DNA of 64,000 nucleotides from Saturnia japonica (GCA_033032175.1 CM065313.1:17895327-17959326); one strand, 5' to 3'; counted from the first letter of the stretch, positions 12,401 to 23,045 are shown. Made by a program: numbers and translations. The notes: a model not told the origin generated them from the sequence alone.

Positions 12401-15400
12401 TGTTTTTTTGTACCTATGTACCGTATTATATACCTTCATATGAAAGCTTCAAAAAGCTGTTATTTTGACATTACAAACAAACACTTCGATTTGATTTATT
12501 TGTGTAGATATTAGCAGAGACATACAAATAGAATCTAACGGTGATTTTATAACCCATATAGTTTGGTCCATTAACATCATTTAGTTTGAGCTGTGTTGAC
12601 AGCAAAAACATTAACGTAGCAAAAAAAATTGTACTTTATCAAGAATGTTCATAAAGGTTAAGATAATGTACCTATTGGAAGGTTTTATACATCAACTTTG
12701 AACGAGCAGCGGTAAAGGACCTTGAAACGTGTTACGGTTTACAACTTAGGTAAACTTTAATATATACGTACAACTATAAATTTATTTATATGTTAATATT
12801 TTACCTCTTGACTATGCAATACCTGTCTTTTGGTACTGTTTGACGAATAATATTAGTATTTTATTATAAAGTAGGGTTAAAATATTTCTTATTATCTTTA
12901 ACGTAATCTATATATACATACACGCCTGTATTTCCGAAGGGTTAAGCAGAGGTGTACTAACGTACACGCCCTCATTTCGCTGTGTATGTTTTTAGTCCCA
13001 TGTAATAGGGGGCGAGCCTATTACTATCAATCGGGCACAAAGCCAAACTCCGAGCTGCTACGGAGAATTTCATAGTAAGAACCAATAACACTTTGCTCGA
13101 CCTGGGAATCTAAACCAGGAGACCTCGCGCATAGCAAAATTGAAGTGTCTGCATTGTCAAAATAACAGCGTTTTAGAAAAAGTATATACAGTACATATAA
13201 CAAATACACCAATTTGTAAAAATTTTGCCTGTTTGTTCCGGGTAATCTCCAAAACGGTTAAACCGATTTTGACGAAACTTTCACCGGCAGTTAGCTGATG
13301 TTATAATGAGTAACTTAGGCTACTTTTATTTTAGAAAAATAATTAGAGTTCCGCGCAAATGAAAAAGAACTCGTCATGGTGAATCAATTCGGGCATGGCT
13401 TACGCTGAGTAAACCATAAGAGATATATCAAATTAATGGAGTGCATAATTGTACATATTAGGATGACCCAAAATAAACATTTCTATTTGAGCAGCCGCGT
13501 ATACAGCTGGTAATATAACATTAAATGTACTTGTATACATTGCGGATGTTTGTCAATGAGAAATGAATCAGTTTCTATTATCTATATTTGTTTACTATAT
13601 TAATAATTAATTTATCCATTAACATTATAAAAAGAGTGTGCATTTTGTGTGTATAGATATGTAGAGGGTATTTCCTGGAAAGTACACGTCAGAACTAAAT
13701 TTTTTTTTTTTAATTTTTAGCCATAAAATAACTTAGATTAGCATTTTATTGAGGATGGTTATAAGGCTATATAACTTCAAGTTAAGACTCTTAGGCCTAA
13801 GACCAACAGTAACCATGAACGTAAAGCAATACATACTTAATATTTACGAAAGAATAAATATATGTATACAAGTCAATGATCCATAATAATATTAAAGACC
13901 AAGAGTATAAACCTCAAATCATTATTTGTATTTTTTTGGAAGTGCTAATCTCTAGAACAACAAGTCAGGTCTGTAAAAATATTTTTGGATTTTATTGCCA
14001 ATTCATTGAGGAAGGTTAACTTCACGTTACCACTCTAAGGAGTAGAGGAGTAACAGTTAACGTCAAGTGATCTGACAAGCTGTAGCCAATTGGAGGGTAC
14101 GAACAATGATACGCTACATCGGGGTGCGTTGGCAGCGGCACAGTGGACAGTTGGTTGGTTAACACGGGTGAAACCACGGGGTATAGCTAGTATTTTCTAT
14201 AGTTAAGTAGGGATAAGACGTTTCTTCTTCGTTCTTCGTTTCTTTCTAATATAAATAAGTGTTTGGACCCTGAGAAATGAATTACTTTCTATCATCTACC
14301 TACATAATACACTAGCTGTGCCCGCGACTGCGCTCACGTGGATTACAAAATGCAGTCGATCAGGCACACGCGTGAATCATACTACCCCCGCTCCCGGATA
14401 AAAATGCTTATTGTGGGTGATCCTTATAAGATAGACGTATGCTCTCGCTAATTTTTTTGTAGGTCTTTTTAATATCTAAAACCATGTAGTACATTAATTT
14501 GATATATCTCATATGGTTTACTCAGCGTAAGCCATGCCCGAATTGATTCACCATGAAGAGTTCTTTTTCATTTGCGCGAAACTCTAATTGTTTTTCTGAA
14601 TTGATTCGCCGTCAACAGTTTTTTTATTTCTTACTCCTTATATTTTTTGTTATATGTACCGTATATACTTTCATGGGCATTTAGTAAAAAGCAGTTATTT
14701 TAATATTAGAAACAGACATGAATTTTATAAATTTTATACAGAGTATAGATATGTACTAGATGACTAGATACTAGATTACTCACATTATAGAGTCTAATCA
14801 GAATCTAGATGCAATCGGTGTGTTCTGAGATCTCTCAAAGGCCTTCGACTGCGTTGATTATAGTACGCTTATATTTAAGCTGAAATACTGTGGTGTTTGT
14901 GAAACTTCTCTCGATCTGCTAATTTCTTATTTAACAGAACGCTGTCAGAAAATTAGTGTAAATGGAGCAACCTCTTCGGGATCATTGGTTAGAACCGGCG
15001 TCGCTCAGGGCTCGATTTTGGGACCATATTTGTTTCTCGTTTCTATAAACGATCTACCGATGGTGGTTAAAATTGGTGCTGGCATGGTTCTTTTTGCAGA
15101 CAAAACTTCTCTTATATTTACAATGAAATTAATAAATTCGGAGCTAAGGCAATTAAACAATACCTTAGTTAAAACCTCTGAATGGTTTGCTTTAAATAAT
15201 TTACTATGTACTAAATGCATACAAAATCAAATGTATAAGATTTGCCTTGCCTTTGCCTAATGTTCGGCGTGTTGATAGTAGTATCAAGATAGAAGGAAAT
15301 TTAGTAGGCTAAGTTGATTGTACTGTCTTCTTAGGTATTACGCTTGATTTAAAATTACAATGAGATCCGCATATTAAAAGTTTGGGAGGAAGATTAAGTT

Positions 15401-17621
15401 CTGCTGCGTTCGCAGTAAGTAAGATTCGCCAGTTAACAGATATTGCCACTTCAAGGTTAGTTTACTTCGCTTACTTCCATAGGTTAAATGTCTTACGGTA
15501 TTTTGCTTTGGGGTTCAGCAGCTGAGGTAGATACCATATTCATATTACAAAAGCGGGTAATTCGAGCAATATACAGCATGAGATCTCGCGAATCAATAAA
15601 ATATATATTCCAGGAAGATGGTATATTAACTTTGCCCTCCCAATACATCCTTGATAACTAGATGTATATTCATACCGTGTTTTAGACTTAGTAAGTAAGT
15701 TTAATAACAGTTTTTTTGGTAATAGTGATACGTTATATAATAAGATTCCGACGCACATTACTCATTTGTCGGATAGTAAGTTCAAGGAACATGTCAGGCG
15801 GGTTTTAATGTCAAAAGGTTATTATAGAGTGGATCATTATGTGACTGATAGTGATGTCTGGAAGTGACTCCCTCTCTGTGCATCCACTAAATTATTTTTA
15901 TTGTACCTGTTATATTAACACTTATACAGTTGAAAAGAAAATATAAATCCGATCGAGTTTCTTACCGGTTGTTCTCGATGTCTGGGATATTTGCCGAAAC
16001 GACCGCGGCAGTTGTGTTTTGACTTTCTTAAGTGCCTTATTAGGGGAATAAAGATTATTTTGATTTTGAATTTAAACAATCTAACTAACCACAATCTTTT
16101 TCGAAATCTAGGGCAAAAGCTAGTTTCAATTTAAAAAAAATATATATTCTACCTAGGTTATTTTAAGGCCACAATCTCGTCTGACGTTAATTGATGATAT
16201 GACCCAAGACAGTGACACGGTGAGCCTAGTGGGAAAACCAGCTCTCAAATGCAGTAGCTGGACATACCTCTAAGTGCTTGACGAGAGATTTTCAAATTAA
16301 GGGTGGTAGCTAGCCAAGCGGGCATTAGAGTATACCATACCACCACGCTATTGTTTCACCACCGGAAACTTGAACTCACGTCGATCGAGGCAACCATTGA
16401 GCATCATTGTTTCAATAAATCAAATTATAGCTAAACAAGTTTTAACTGGGAAGTATTGGCTGAATGCCATATTCTGACTTCATAAATGTCAACACATTCA
16501 ATATATTTATCTATACGAAAACATTCTAAAAATGAACACGAATTCACAAAACGAGTACTCATAAAGATAAAATTAAAGAAGACTACGAAACAAATAAAAA
16601 TGCTTACGATACAACTTCCATTTGCATTGATTGCATATTGTGCTGTTTAAGATTAAGAAAAAAACTTAAATTTGAGCATGATTCAAACCATTTTAAACAA
16701 ATGATAACCTACATTTAAAAGTTCACTTTGAAACCAGTTTCTTTAGAAACATGAATCATAATTATAATATGTATTACGAATACAAAGAATCGTTTAATTA
16801 ATGTAACAATATTTATAAAAACCTTTTCTGTGATTAATTTAGGAATGACCTTCGTTGTTTATTAAAATAAAAACTAACTACGTAATGTATACTTACTTTG
16901 AAAAATTTATGTCGAAAATTTATCAATTAAATTTTTGTTTACCACAATGATATCAGGGCAGCGTAATAATTATAATTAAATACCAAATATTATGTTATAG
17001 TTATCTAAAAATAATTATTAATTATTTGTAAGCCAAATGATTTATCAATAAGCCAGCCCCAAAACACAAATGTCTCAAACTTTAAAATTGATAGCAATTC
17101 CCCAAAAATTATTGTTCCTTCTTTCACCATCAAAGGTAAATTTACCGTAAGTTACCACATATTTTTTTAATTTTCCGTCAAAGTTTCAAAAATTATAATG
17201 TACCTAAAAGTTTAAGTTATTAACTCAGTTGTTTACCATTTAACTTTAACTTTATTATATAGAAAACTATAAATAAATTTACAGACTATATTATTATGTT
17301 GACAAAATGTTAATTTTTTTTTAAATTTCGTTTATAATATCACTACAATTTTTCAATAATATTTTCTAATGCTGGTCTTTAATTTGTTATTTGTTAAAGG
17401 CAAAGAAAAATAATGGTACGTGAACCATAAGTGCCCGGGGTTGGTCCTTTTAAATTGCATTTTCTTTTGTTATTTAAATTTTGCAAATCAAGTTACAACA
17501 TAACATAATGTAATATATATCTCGGTAATATGAACGGTACAAAATACATATAGACACAAATCAAATTACTAGAAATAATATAAATAGTACTTACAGTTAA
17601 AACGAAAAATCCAGCGAACAT
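3424..17621 (-). CDS. spz: Spaetzle-like secreted cystine-knot Toll ligand precursor (gene 1)
   Basis: Five coding exons read on the minus strand: 17595-17621 (MFAGFFVLT, start of a signal peptide), 6860-7026, 5976-6068, 4453-4556 and 3424-3604, all with GT-AG borders. Exon 6860-7026 holds the pro-region with an EECKNKNYC...PDYP block. The knot follows: DDCQTEVT, then YEPLYKVRSRRGEWKTVIQ, RLETC, EGSCFKF, MCKQKYSVWEF and LPICCSC, so seven knot cysteines as in Drosophila Spaetzle. A candidate activating cleavage lies after GNR, ten residues before the first knot cysteine. Spaetzle is a secreted precursor cut by serine proteases and binding Toll in immunity and patterning. Exon 6860-7026 starts in phase 1 while exon 17595-17621 ends in phase 0, so at least one exon between 7027 and 17594 is missing from this model. 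The pairing of the first exon with the rest rests on similarity to genes 2-5. Intron length comes from transposons. Confidence 0.8.
5515..5762 (+). repeat. tRNA-derived SINE (SINE1) in a gene 1 intron
   Basis: The head resembles a tRNA, with box B as GGTTCGATTCCC followed by CAGGTCGAGCAAAGT. The body has AGCAGCTCGGAGTTTGGC and CCTCTGCCTAACACTTCAAG, and the end is GATACAGGCGTGATGG. Four more copies lie at 12.9, 18.96, 51.3 and 59.6 kb. It sits between gene 1 exons 4453-4556 and 5976-6068. Confidence 0.8.
7660..7920 (+). mobile_element. Helitron-like fragment (family B)
   Basis: It contains CTTCACGCTACGATCCTAGG, GAACGTCAAGCAATATGGCT and the end GTGGGACACAGCTGATA. Related decayed copies lie at 13.7-14.2 kb and at 47.3 kb (end GGGGCACAGCTAGT). 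No coding capacity. The 5' limit is approximate. Confidence 0.5.
8136..8830. repeat. Foldback (inverted repeat) element
   Basis: The segment about 8136-8380 matches the reverse complement of about 8560-8830 over roughly 240 bases with many differences. Shared landmarks are GACGCGCCGCCGC, ATATCACTGTAC, AATACA-TGCTAG and ATAATGAACATG. The GC-rich stretches near 8230 and 8685 are the two copies of one block. The loop is about 180 bases. The open frame of about 111 codons through the left arm (8045-8380) belongs to this repeat and I do not regard it as a gene. Confidence 0.7.
9090..9275 (-). repeat. Interspersed repeat family X
   Basis: Markers on the reverse strand are ATGGATGTTCAGCCGTAACT, AACCGATTTAGATGATTC and CCAATGAAATT on the plus strand. 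Other copies lie at 11.92-12.12 (+), 27.30-27.52 (+), 41.50-41.66 (-), 47.96-48.08 plus 48.89-48.97 (+) and 51.06-51.23 kb (-). The class is unknown, and the next 40 bases are an ATT/AAT microsatellite. Confidence 0.55.
9599..9671 (+). pseudogene. Initiator tRNA-Met-like pseudogene, anticodon CGT
   Basis: The acceptor stem AGCAGAG pairs perfectly with CTCTGCT at 9664-9670. The anticodon stem CTGGG/CCCAG is intact, and the T loop ATTGAAA is one base off the ATCGAAA of eukaryotic initiator tRNA. The anticodon loop is CCCGTGA where initiator tRNA has CCCATAA, so CAT has become CGT. The D arm is altered (GGGAGAGT), and there is an extra A after the anticodon arm. A Helitron-like element lies just downstream. 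This looks like a decayed tRNA copy rather than a working gene. Confidence 0.7.
9695..10125 (-). mobile_element. Helitron-like element, family A, reverse copy
   Basis: On the minus strand it starts ATCTATACGATTAATAA near 10125 and runs through ACCGGGAGCGGGGGTAGAAA to about 9695. The terminal CTAG end is degraded: it reads into a sequence with CGGCAATCTAGTC. No coding capacity. Confidence 0.6.
10165..10480 (-). repeat. tRNA-headed SINE (SINE2)
   Basis: On the minus strand the head has box A-like GACTCAGTTGGTACGTG and box B-like GAGTTCGAATCC (10400-10470). The body continues through CCATCTTGGCCCATATCG. Two more copies lie at 16.14-16.42 and 27.69-27.95 kb in the same orientation. Short open frames over it are not genes. 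Confidence 0.65.
10952..11165 (-). mobile_element. Helitron-like 3' end, family C
   Basis: On the minus strand it ends GCGGAGCCGCGGGCACACCG and then CTAGT. A full copy of this type is at 29.5-30.3 kb. The 5' part is decayed and the limit at 11165 is a guess; the 11.2-11.9 kb stretch beyond is AT-rich and unremarkable. Confidence 0.5.
11920..12120 (+). repeat. Interspersed repeat family X
   Basis: It has TTTATGGATGTCCAGGCATA, CTTCTTTGTTTATGAAACG and TTTCATTGGCATTGGAATG, matching the copies at 27.3 and 48 kb. Class unknown; no coding region. Confidence 0.55.
12175..12515 (-). mobile_element. Helitron-like element, family A, reverse copy (decayed)
   Basis: Shared blocks are GGTTTACTCAGCGTTAGCC, CACCGTGACCAGTTTTTTTT and TTACAAACAAACACTTCGAT on the plus strand, all reverse complements of the family A body. 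The 3' end is missing. Confidence 0.55.
12915..13135 (-). repeat. SINE1 copy
   Basis: Reverse copy of the tRNA-derived SINE, from the 3' part ACGCCTGTATTTCCGAAGGG to the damaged head CTGGGAATCTAAACCAGGA. The box B equivalent has lost its TTCGA core. A family A element follows directly. Confidence 0.75.
13138..13513 (+). mobile_element. Helitron-like element, family A
   Basis: It carries TTGAAGTGTCTGCATTGTC, CCGGGTAATCTCCAAAACGG, GGCTTACGCTGAGTAAACC and ends CGTATACAGCTGGTAAT. It has lost the first few bases next to the SINE1 copy. No coding capacity. Confidence 0.6.
13665..14195 (+). mobile_element. Helitron-like remnants, family B
   Basis: There are two decayed stretches. The second ends CACGGGGTATAGCTAGTATT and shares GGTGCGTTGGCAGCGGC and GGACAGTTGGTTGG with the family end at 47.3 kb. 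The first has TGAGGATGGTTATAAGGC. Limits are approximate. Confidence 0.45.
14308..14748 (-). mobile_element. Helitron-like element, family A, reverse copy
   Basis: The plus strand starts ACACTAGCTGTGCCCGCGAC, which is the reverse complement of the CTAG 3' end, passes ACCCCCGCTCCCGGATAAAA and reaches AGAGTATAGAT at 14748 (5' end). It has lost internal parts. No coding capacity. Confidence 0.6.
14818..16070 (+). pseudogene. Dead non-LTR retrotransposon (LINE), reverse transcriptase fragment
   Basis: In shifted frames it encodes reverse-transcriptase blocks: DLSKAFDCVDYSTL, then KISVNGATSSGS, GVAQGSILGPYLFLV, NDLP and FADKTSLIF. The catalytic motif is FADK instead of (Y/F)ADD, so the second catalytic aspartate is lost. 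C-terminal blocks follow (SYGILLWGSAAEVDT, LQKRVIRAIY), then a 3' flank ending AATAAAGATTATTTTGATTT. The clade is Jockey/CR1-like. The 5' end is missing and several stops and frameshifts are present. It lies in a gene 1 intron on the opposite strand. A second copy of the family is at the window end. Confidence 0.8.
16140..16420 (-). repeat. SINE2 copy
   Basis: It matches the 10.17-10.48 kb copy through GCCACAATCTCGTCTGACG, GCTCTCAAATGCAG and GAACTCACGTCGATCGAGGC. It is shortened at the head. Confidence 0.6.
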
Positions 17622-17864
17622 TTTGAAGTTTTTGTAAACAATTTAAAATAAATACTTTTGATACACGATGTACACGTTTTCACACTGCACAGTCTTACTG
17701 TGTTCTGGTTCTGATATTATTGAGATGTGACACGACGCGGCCACGGCCAGCGTCTTTTGTATTCAAGCGACGTTGCGCTGGGTTGGGCCGCAATTTTCCA
17801 TTAGGACGAACGTTCATTGGGATAAGAAAATTGCTGTATTAACGCTGCGGTAAATAAACGATTT

Positions 17865-17940
17865 TTTTTTAGATCTGACTATACTTTTAGCTTTAGGGGC
17901 CCTGAAGCCACTGCGGCTTTTAAAGCTATACCGGACTTGG
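17865..17940 (-). mobile_element. Jockey-like LINE 3' tail fragment
   Basis: Reverse complement of the tail GGTATAGCTTTAAAAGCCGC...CTGACTATACT-type block seen in seven copies in this window. The poly(A) reads as TTTTTTTT on the plus strand at its left edge. It lies about 250 bases upstream of the gene 1 start codon. Confidence 0.65.
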
Positions 17941-18962
17941 GAAACGAATGTGAAATAGTGTTATACTTTATCAATTATTTTTAATGATTCAAAAGTTATT
18001 TGACGTCAATAATCATGAAAATATTTATTGGTTGTATAAATTAGAAAAATCGCAGTGGGATGGTACAAGGTAGTTAGATGGGGCTTCTAAATAAGATTGA
18101 CGTAAACATATTAAGCGATTTGTGGTGAATCTGTTGCTTATTTTCTCAGATCTTGACTTAAATAGCGTTATAATTCAAAGAAAAATAAATAAGTCATATT
18201 TTCGGTTCGGTTCGGTTGATGGTAAAGTAAAAATTAGATTGCTCGATGGTTTTAAAAAAATGCGTGTACTTAGTACGTAATTACTTAGTGACCCCCAAGA
18301 TAACATTTGCGTGTAAAAGATGATATTATAAATACACTTGTATGTACATAAGATATAAACGAACAACTTATATACACCAAAAATGATTTCTTTTGGTTTC
18401 TACTTAAGAGGGTCACTAGAAATAAATTAACGTTTACACTTTGGAATATAACAAGTACTTTGGACCTGGTGATGTCGATACAGATGCGAAAATAAAAGAT
18501 AAAAATAACTAAAAGAAAAAGAGCGTGCTTCGCCTGCCTTGGAGTGTTCACACCAAATCTTAGGTACCAAATAAAAATACGTAGGTACTTTACTTGCCAA
18601 TTCGGCCAAGTCGAACTTCTGAACGGCATGTCTTGATTTTTTAAGCGACTGTACTTAATGTCTTTATTATTTAATATGCGATGCGATGCGGTTTCCAAAT
18701 TATTCGATATTTTACTTTTAAATCACAGCGGAAAAATATATTTGCGTTTTTTCAAAATGACAAATAAGACAAATGTGTCGCGCATGCGCGTGCGGGAGTT
18801 ATTCATAGCGCGCGAGTGGCGGTTGGCGGAACAAGCGCCGATGAGCCATCAGTACTCTAACCATTTCAGGAGACGAAATTGGTCGAGAGGCTATAATGTG
18901 AATGTGTAAACGTATAAAAATGCAAAGCGGCGTAAACAGGACTTATAAAATATCTAATATCT

Positions 18963-19205
18963 AACTGCCTCATTAGCCTAGTGGACTTAAGCGCGACTGC
19001 TATGGTCGAGCAAAGTGTTATTGGGTTTTTCTATGAAATTCTTTGTAACAGCTCGGAGTTTACCTTTGTGCCCCGATTAATGGCAATAGAGCCTATCCCT
19101 CTTACATGGGACCTAAACATACTGGGAACTGTGGGTGTACATTAGTACATCTTTACCTATAACCTTTGAGGGATACAGGCGTGACGGTTGTGTGATATAT
19201 GTTAG
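18963..19205 (+). repeat. SINE1 copy
   Basis: The head reads CTGCCTCATTAGCCTAGTGG, but the box B region is deleted: GCTATGGTCGAGCAAAGTG joins directly. The body and the end GGGATACAGGCGTGACGGTT are intact. Confidence 0.75.
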
Positions 19206-20011
19206 TGACCGTATTTGTAAATAATGTCATATTTAGGTATACCGCTCTTTGCCATAAATCAGTTCCGCATACATTGTGCTTCTGTTAGCACCCGAATTTA
19301 CAGTATGCTATACTATGAAAGAATGAGCTACACTCGAGTTTTGAAGAAAAAAGCCTGTCCATGCAAATTTCAAAAGTAAACCATTATCTAAATACAAAAT
19401 ATCATCCAAATCGTTAGAGCCGTAAATATGAACGAATTGCTAACTTGATATAAAAATAAGTAAACCTATTATAGCTGCAGCGTTTTCTAAGCTCTGTGTA
19501 GTGTTACCTTTAAATGATTATGGTCTGAGTCTGGATCTTAAAGGAAATCCCGCCGATTTATTTGAGTCATTGATTCATTGCGTCAAATTTTGCTATAGTT
19601 ACAAAGCATTGGAATAATATTATATTACATGACATAATTATTTAAAACAATGTTACATGATATTTTAGTAAACATTCAAAATTTAATTTAATTCTTGACA
19701 GTTCGTAATTTCCAAGCTGGTTACTTAGTCTACTAAGTACTTTTGTGTTTGTTGTCCGCTTATCATAAGAAGGCAGATGATAATTAAAATTGAGCGTAAA
19801 ATCTCTGAGATTTTTCAAATTATTACCAGTTAAATTTGAAGGTTTGGCTGAAAAACGAGGCCGTCTGGTGATTTTTTCTTTTTGTCTCATCGTTTATTTT
19901 TCTTGCTTATGTTTTTAATATTATATGGTTTTTATTTATTTATTCATTTTGTGTGTCTTGATACAATAAATATTCTATTTTTCTTTCTTTCAACTAAAAT
20001 TTCAAAAAATA

Positions 20012-20194
20012 CGATTTCCGGAGGAATTAACAAAATTTATGGATACTATATTTATTAAACTCAGCCTAAAGTTCTTGGAGCGGAATAACAATGTTATAAC
20101 CAAGTATGAAGATTTTAGGCAGCTCGAACACCGTTTAATCGAGGAGGTTTTTATGCTCTCCCTGAACAAAGTAGGTGGCGCTGTGATCGAGTAA
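20012..20194 (+). other. Unidentified open frame, possible coding remnant
   Basis: The frame reads RFPEELTKFMDTIFIKLSLK, then FLERNNNVITKYEDFRQLEH, and ends KVGGAVIE-stop. The composition (charged, helical) looks more protein-like than its AT-rich surroundings. There is no start codon before the first Met inside it and no recognised domain. It could be a decayed transposon piece or an exon. Confidence 0.2.
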
Positions 20195-20238
20195 TTGACT
20201 ACTAGAAAGGGCATTACAACGTCTTCGGGCCAAGTTAG

Positions 20239-20425
20239 TCTATACTAATAAAAAAATTGAAATGTCTGATTGTAATGTCAAAATAATAGCCCTTTACATA
20301 ATGCATATTAAAGTATATACAGTAGGTACTTATACTGTTTTTTTTTTTATTTTCTGTCTGTTTTTTCCAGCTAATCTCCGAAACGATATGGGACGATTTT
20401 CATTAGCATATAGTTGATGTTTTAC
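20239..20425 (+). mobile_element. Helitron-like 5' fragment, family A
   Basis: It starts TCTATACTAATAAAAAAATT and continues through AATGTCTGATTGTAATGTC and AGCTAATCTCCGAAACG, then breaks off near 20425. Confidence 0.55.
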
Positions 20426-20770
20426 ATACATACATAAAATCATGTCTATTTCTCAACGGGGTAGGCAGACACCACACGTCCTTCCCACTTGCTACGATCC
20501 AGGCATACATCTGTCGCTTCATTAACATCCATCAATCTTTTTATATATGCTCGTCGGTTTAGACTACCTACTCTTGACCTGACCTTTCATTAGAACGTCA
20601 CCGATTTGATAGAGGAAAGTTCGTCTAGACCTTTCTCTCCCTACGTTTCCATTACATTATAAATTTGTTTAGTCATTCTTCTTTCATACCTCTTAGAGCT
20701 CTCATTTCTACTGCATTTATTTTACTTTCATGATTTCCTTCTACATCTAGTGTTCGGGCTCATAAATTGG
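20426..20770. repeat. Interspersed repeat of unknown class
   Basis: It has CATACATACATAAAATCATG, TCAACGGGGTAGGCAGACAC and CTTGCTACGATCCAGGCATA, which resemble a common lepidopteran repeat. It is the only copy in this window, so the assignment is from memory of the family. Confidence 0.35.
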
Positions 20771-21900
20771 TTAGTGTATGCAAATTATTTTATCTTTTAA
20801 ATTACCCCCTACAATTGAAAATCGGAAATGACTGGTCACTTGCGCGTGGTGCTCGGACGGATACCGGCGCGACGGCTCACGTTTATCGACACAGTTTCTT
20901 AAAGTTTCGGAAGTATAGTACATACATCAAGTGCAGTGCATATTTCGGTTTGGCGAATGGAGTAAAGGCATTTGGATCCTGGAACACTCCGATAGACACC
21001 ATCGGTGGCAAGCTCGGCGGCGAAAGGTAAGTGGGCCTTCATCCCGGTTATAGTATACCATATTTGGCGGCTATTTTGTGTGGTATCTACTTCCAACCAG
21101 TTTAAAAATATACAGTCCACTTTATCTACAGAAGTAGAATATCACACCTGGTGTGTGGTGGTGGTTGCCACCACACCCAGCTTTCACTTCGGTACATGAG
21201 TGTTGGAACCAACACTCCTCTATGCACTGCCAAACGAGCTTTCGTAGAAATTCTCTGGCTGTTCATAAAGGAGTTCAACGCCCCATTTACTCTTACTGGC
21301 ACTTACTTTCCTTTCTATGTCACTCTCATACTTAAACTTTTAGGTTTATCCATGTATAATTTACATTACATTTACATTTAAATGTGCTATTCGATACCCT
21401 TACAAAAGTTACCTTTTCGATAAAATATTTAACTTTTATTTCTGGCAATTGTTTATTTTTATCTCTCATTCCAACATGGGTATCGTCTGCGAACAACGTT
21501 ATCAATATCCACTCAGGCAAACAGATTGGAAGGTCACTGTCATAATATGTAGATTAGAAATAATAATTGGTATCTTTGTACAATATTTTTATTTATAAAC
21601 GGGGTCGAAGTCAGTCAGTATCATTATGTAAGGTTAAGGTAATTTATTATGCTGTTTACGTATTCGAGTAAGTAAATTCCAATATTTCATAATACTATTA
21701 ACAATGAATTAACATATTATATTCCTTTTGTGTCAAGTTTATTTGAAATTAATTCTGTTATATCGGCGGAACTACAATAATTAGTCGATTACCAGATTAA
21801 TTTGATTATTTTAAAACGAGTTCATAAGCAATTACTTCACAATAATTGCATGATTACATTTCAATACTTAGTATAAAACTTATATAAGCACGCACATACG
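20771..21900. other. Intergenic DNA, no gene seen
   Basis: Overlapping short open frames on both strands at 20.77-21.4 kb have no domain, no splice support and no signal peptide. I see nothing functional here. Confidence 0.35.
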
Positions 21901-21904
21901 TCGC

Positions 21905-22115
21905 ACCCTATAAATACGGCCGCACAGAGCGCGCTCGTGACTCCCGAGCCGAGGTTCGGCTACTCTGTCACCCTTGTGCGAGTCGTGAAAAACTTTCACG
22001 GCTGAGTGTCCTAAGCGCTCGCCCCCAAGTTCGGTGAAGCTGTAAAAGCCGCAGCGGCTCTGTTTTTGGATAGGGCCCCTAAGGCTAACAGTGTAGTCAG
22101 TTCAAAAAATAAATA
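21905..22115 (+). mobile_element. Jockey-like LINE 3' untranslated tail
   Basis: It reads GAGCCGAGGTTCGGCTACTC, CGCTCGCCCCCAAGTTCGG, AAGCTGTAAAAGCCGCAGCG and GGGCCCCTAAGGCTAACAGT, ending in GTAGTCAGTTCAAAAAA. It is the 3' part of the same LINE family that is longer at 36.0-37.9 and 58.2-58.9 kb. Confidence 0.7.
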
Positions 22116-22294
22116 ATTTAAAGCTAGTTTTTTAAGCTTTCTCATACCGCGTTGTATAGTGAAGTCGGTGTTATTGTTGTGTGGCGAGTATCTAAGTACT
22201 CGTCGCGCGTATAGCGCCGTCTCGCTCGCACATTTCGTGTAGTGTCGTCTGTGGTAGCGCAGACAATTCCATAACTTTAATATTTTTTTCTTTC

Positions 22295-22575
22295 TATTTT
22301 CTGACTGACTATACTATTATCCATATGAGCCCTTGAGCCTCAGACAGCTTTTACAACTTCATCGTAACTTGGGGGCGAGCGCATAAGGCTCCTCGCTCAA
22401 GGGTGCAAAAGTGGCCGGAACTCGGCTCGGGTGGTTGCCGCGATTGTAGTTAAGTCGCGATCTGGCTAATTGCATATCCGTAAACTCGAGCTAACTATCA
22501 TACACACATATACATGTTCCCTGCCTCCCGGGAGGAAGGGAGGAAACATACGTATGTGTATTTAGTGATTTGAAA
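22295..22575 (-). mobile_element. Jockey-like LINE 3' tail, opposite orientation
   Basis: Reverse complement of the same tail, from TGACTGACTATACTATTATC on the plus strand through CTTGGGGGCGAGCGC and GCCTCCCGGGAGGAAGGGAG to about 22575. It points toward the 21.9-22.1 kb copy, so the two tails converge. Confidence 0.65.
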
Positions 22576-22969
22576 GTATTTTAACCTTCATTTTCAGTGC
22601 GTGGCTATATGTGCTCGTCGGTCGTGCGTAAGAATCCGTATTAACACGGATCGTGGGAGGCGACCTTTACACTTTTAATATCTGAAATCGATTAATATTG
22701 ATTTATTACATCAAATACTACATAAAGTATTTATTTATTGCGCCAAATTTGATATAAGTCAAGTAGTCTTTAAAGAATATTTAAAAATATATTGTACTAT
22801 CTAGTTAAACATATATTTTATATTAATACTCAATTAAAATTTATACTATAAAAAAAGGTTTATAAAGTATAAAAGTATTGGTTACCATCCAACTCGCTGC
22901 CAGAAGGAAAAGTACCAAGAAAGCTGATCGCGTTGTATGGCAATGCTTCGTTGACCGAGGTGTTGGCTC

Positions 22970-23045
22970 CAAATTCGGTGAGGCTGTAAAAACCGCAGCG
23001 GCTTCAGGGCCCCTAAGGCTAACAGTATAGTCAGTAAAAAAAAAG
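22970..23045 (+). mobile_element. Jockey-like LINE 3' tail, short copy
   Basis: It has TCGGTGAGGCTGTAAAAACC, GCAGCGGCTTCAGGGCCCC and TAACAGTATAGTCAGTAAAA, followed by an A-run. Confidence 0.65.

Larger units (their letters stand above)
17941..20238. other. Intergenic DNA upstream of gene 1
   Basis: No gene is supported except a possible coding scrap at 20012-20194. A GC-richer patch at 18775-18860 (CGCATGCGCGTGCGGGAG) has an open frame without recognisable family. A SINE1 copy lies at 18963-19205. Confidence 0.35.

Noticed and set aside
16600..16634. A 35-base candidate exon for gene 1 (minus strand; strong acceptor TTAATCTTAAACAG, donor GTAAGC)
   Set aside because: Its length puts the frame out of phase with exon 6860-7026, and its peptide (HNMQSMQMEVV) does not continue a signal peptide.
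18285..18698. Open frame of 137 codons upstream of gene 1
   Set aside because: No recognisable domain, no splice or start support, low-complexity translation; likely chance.
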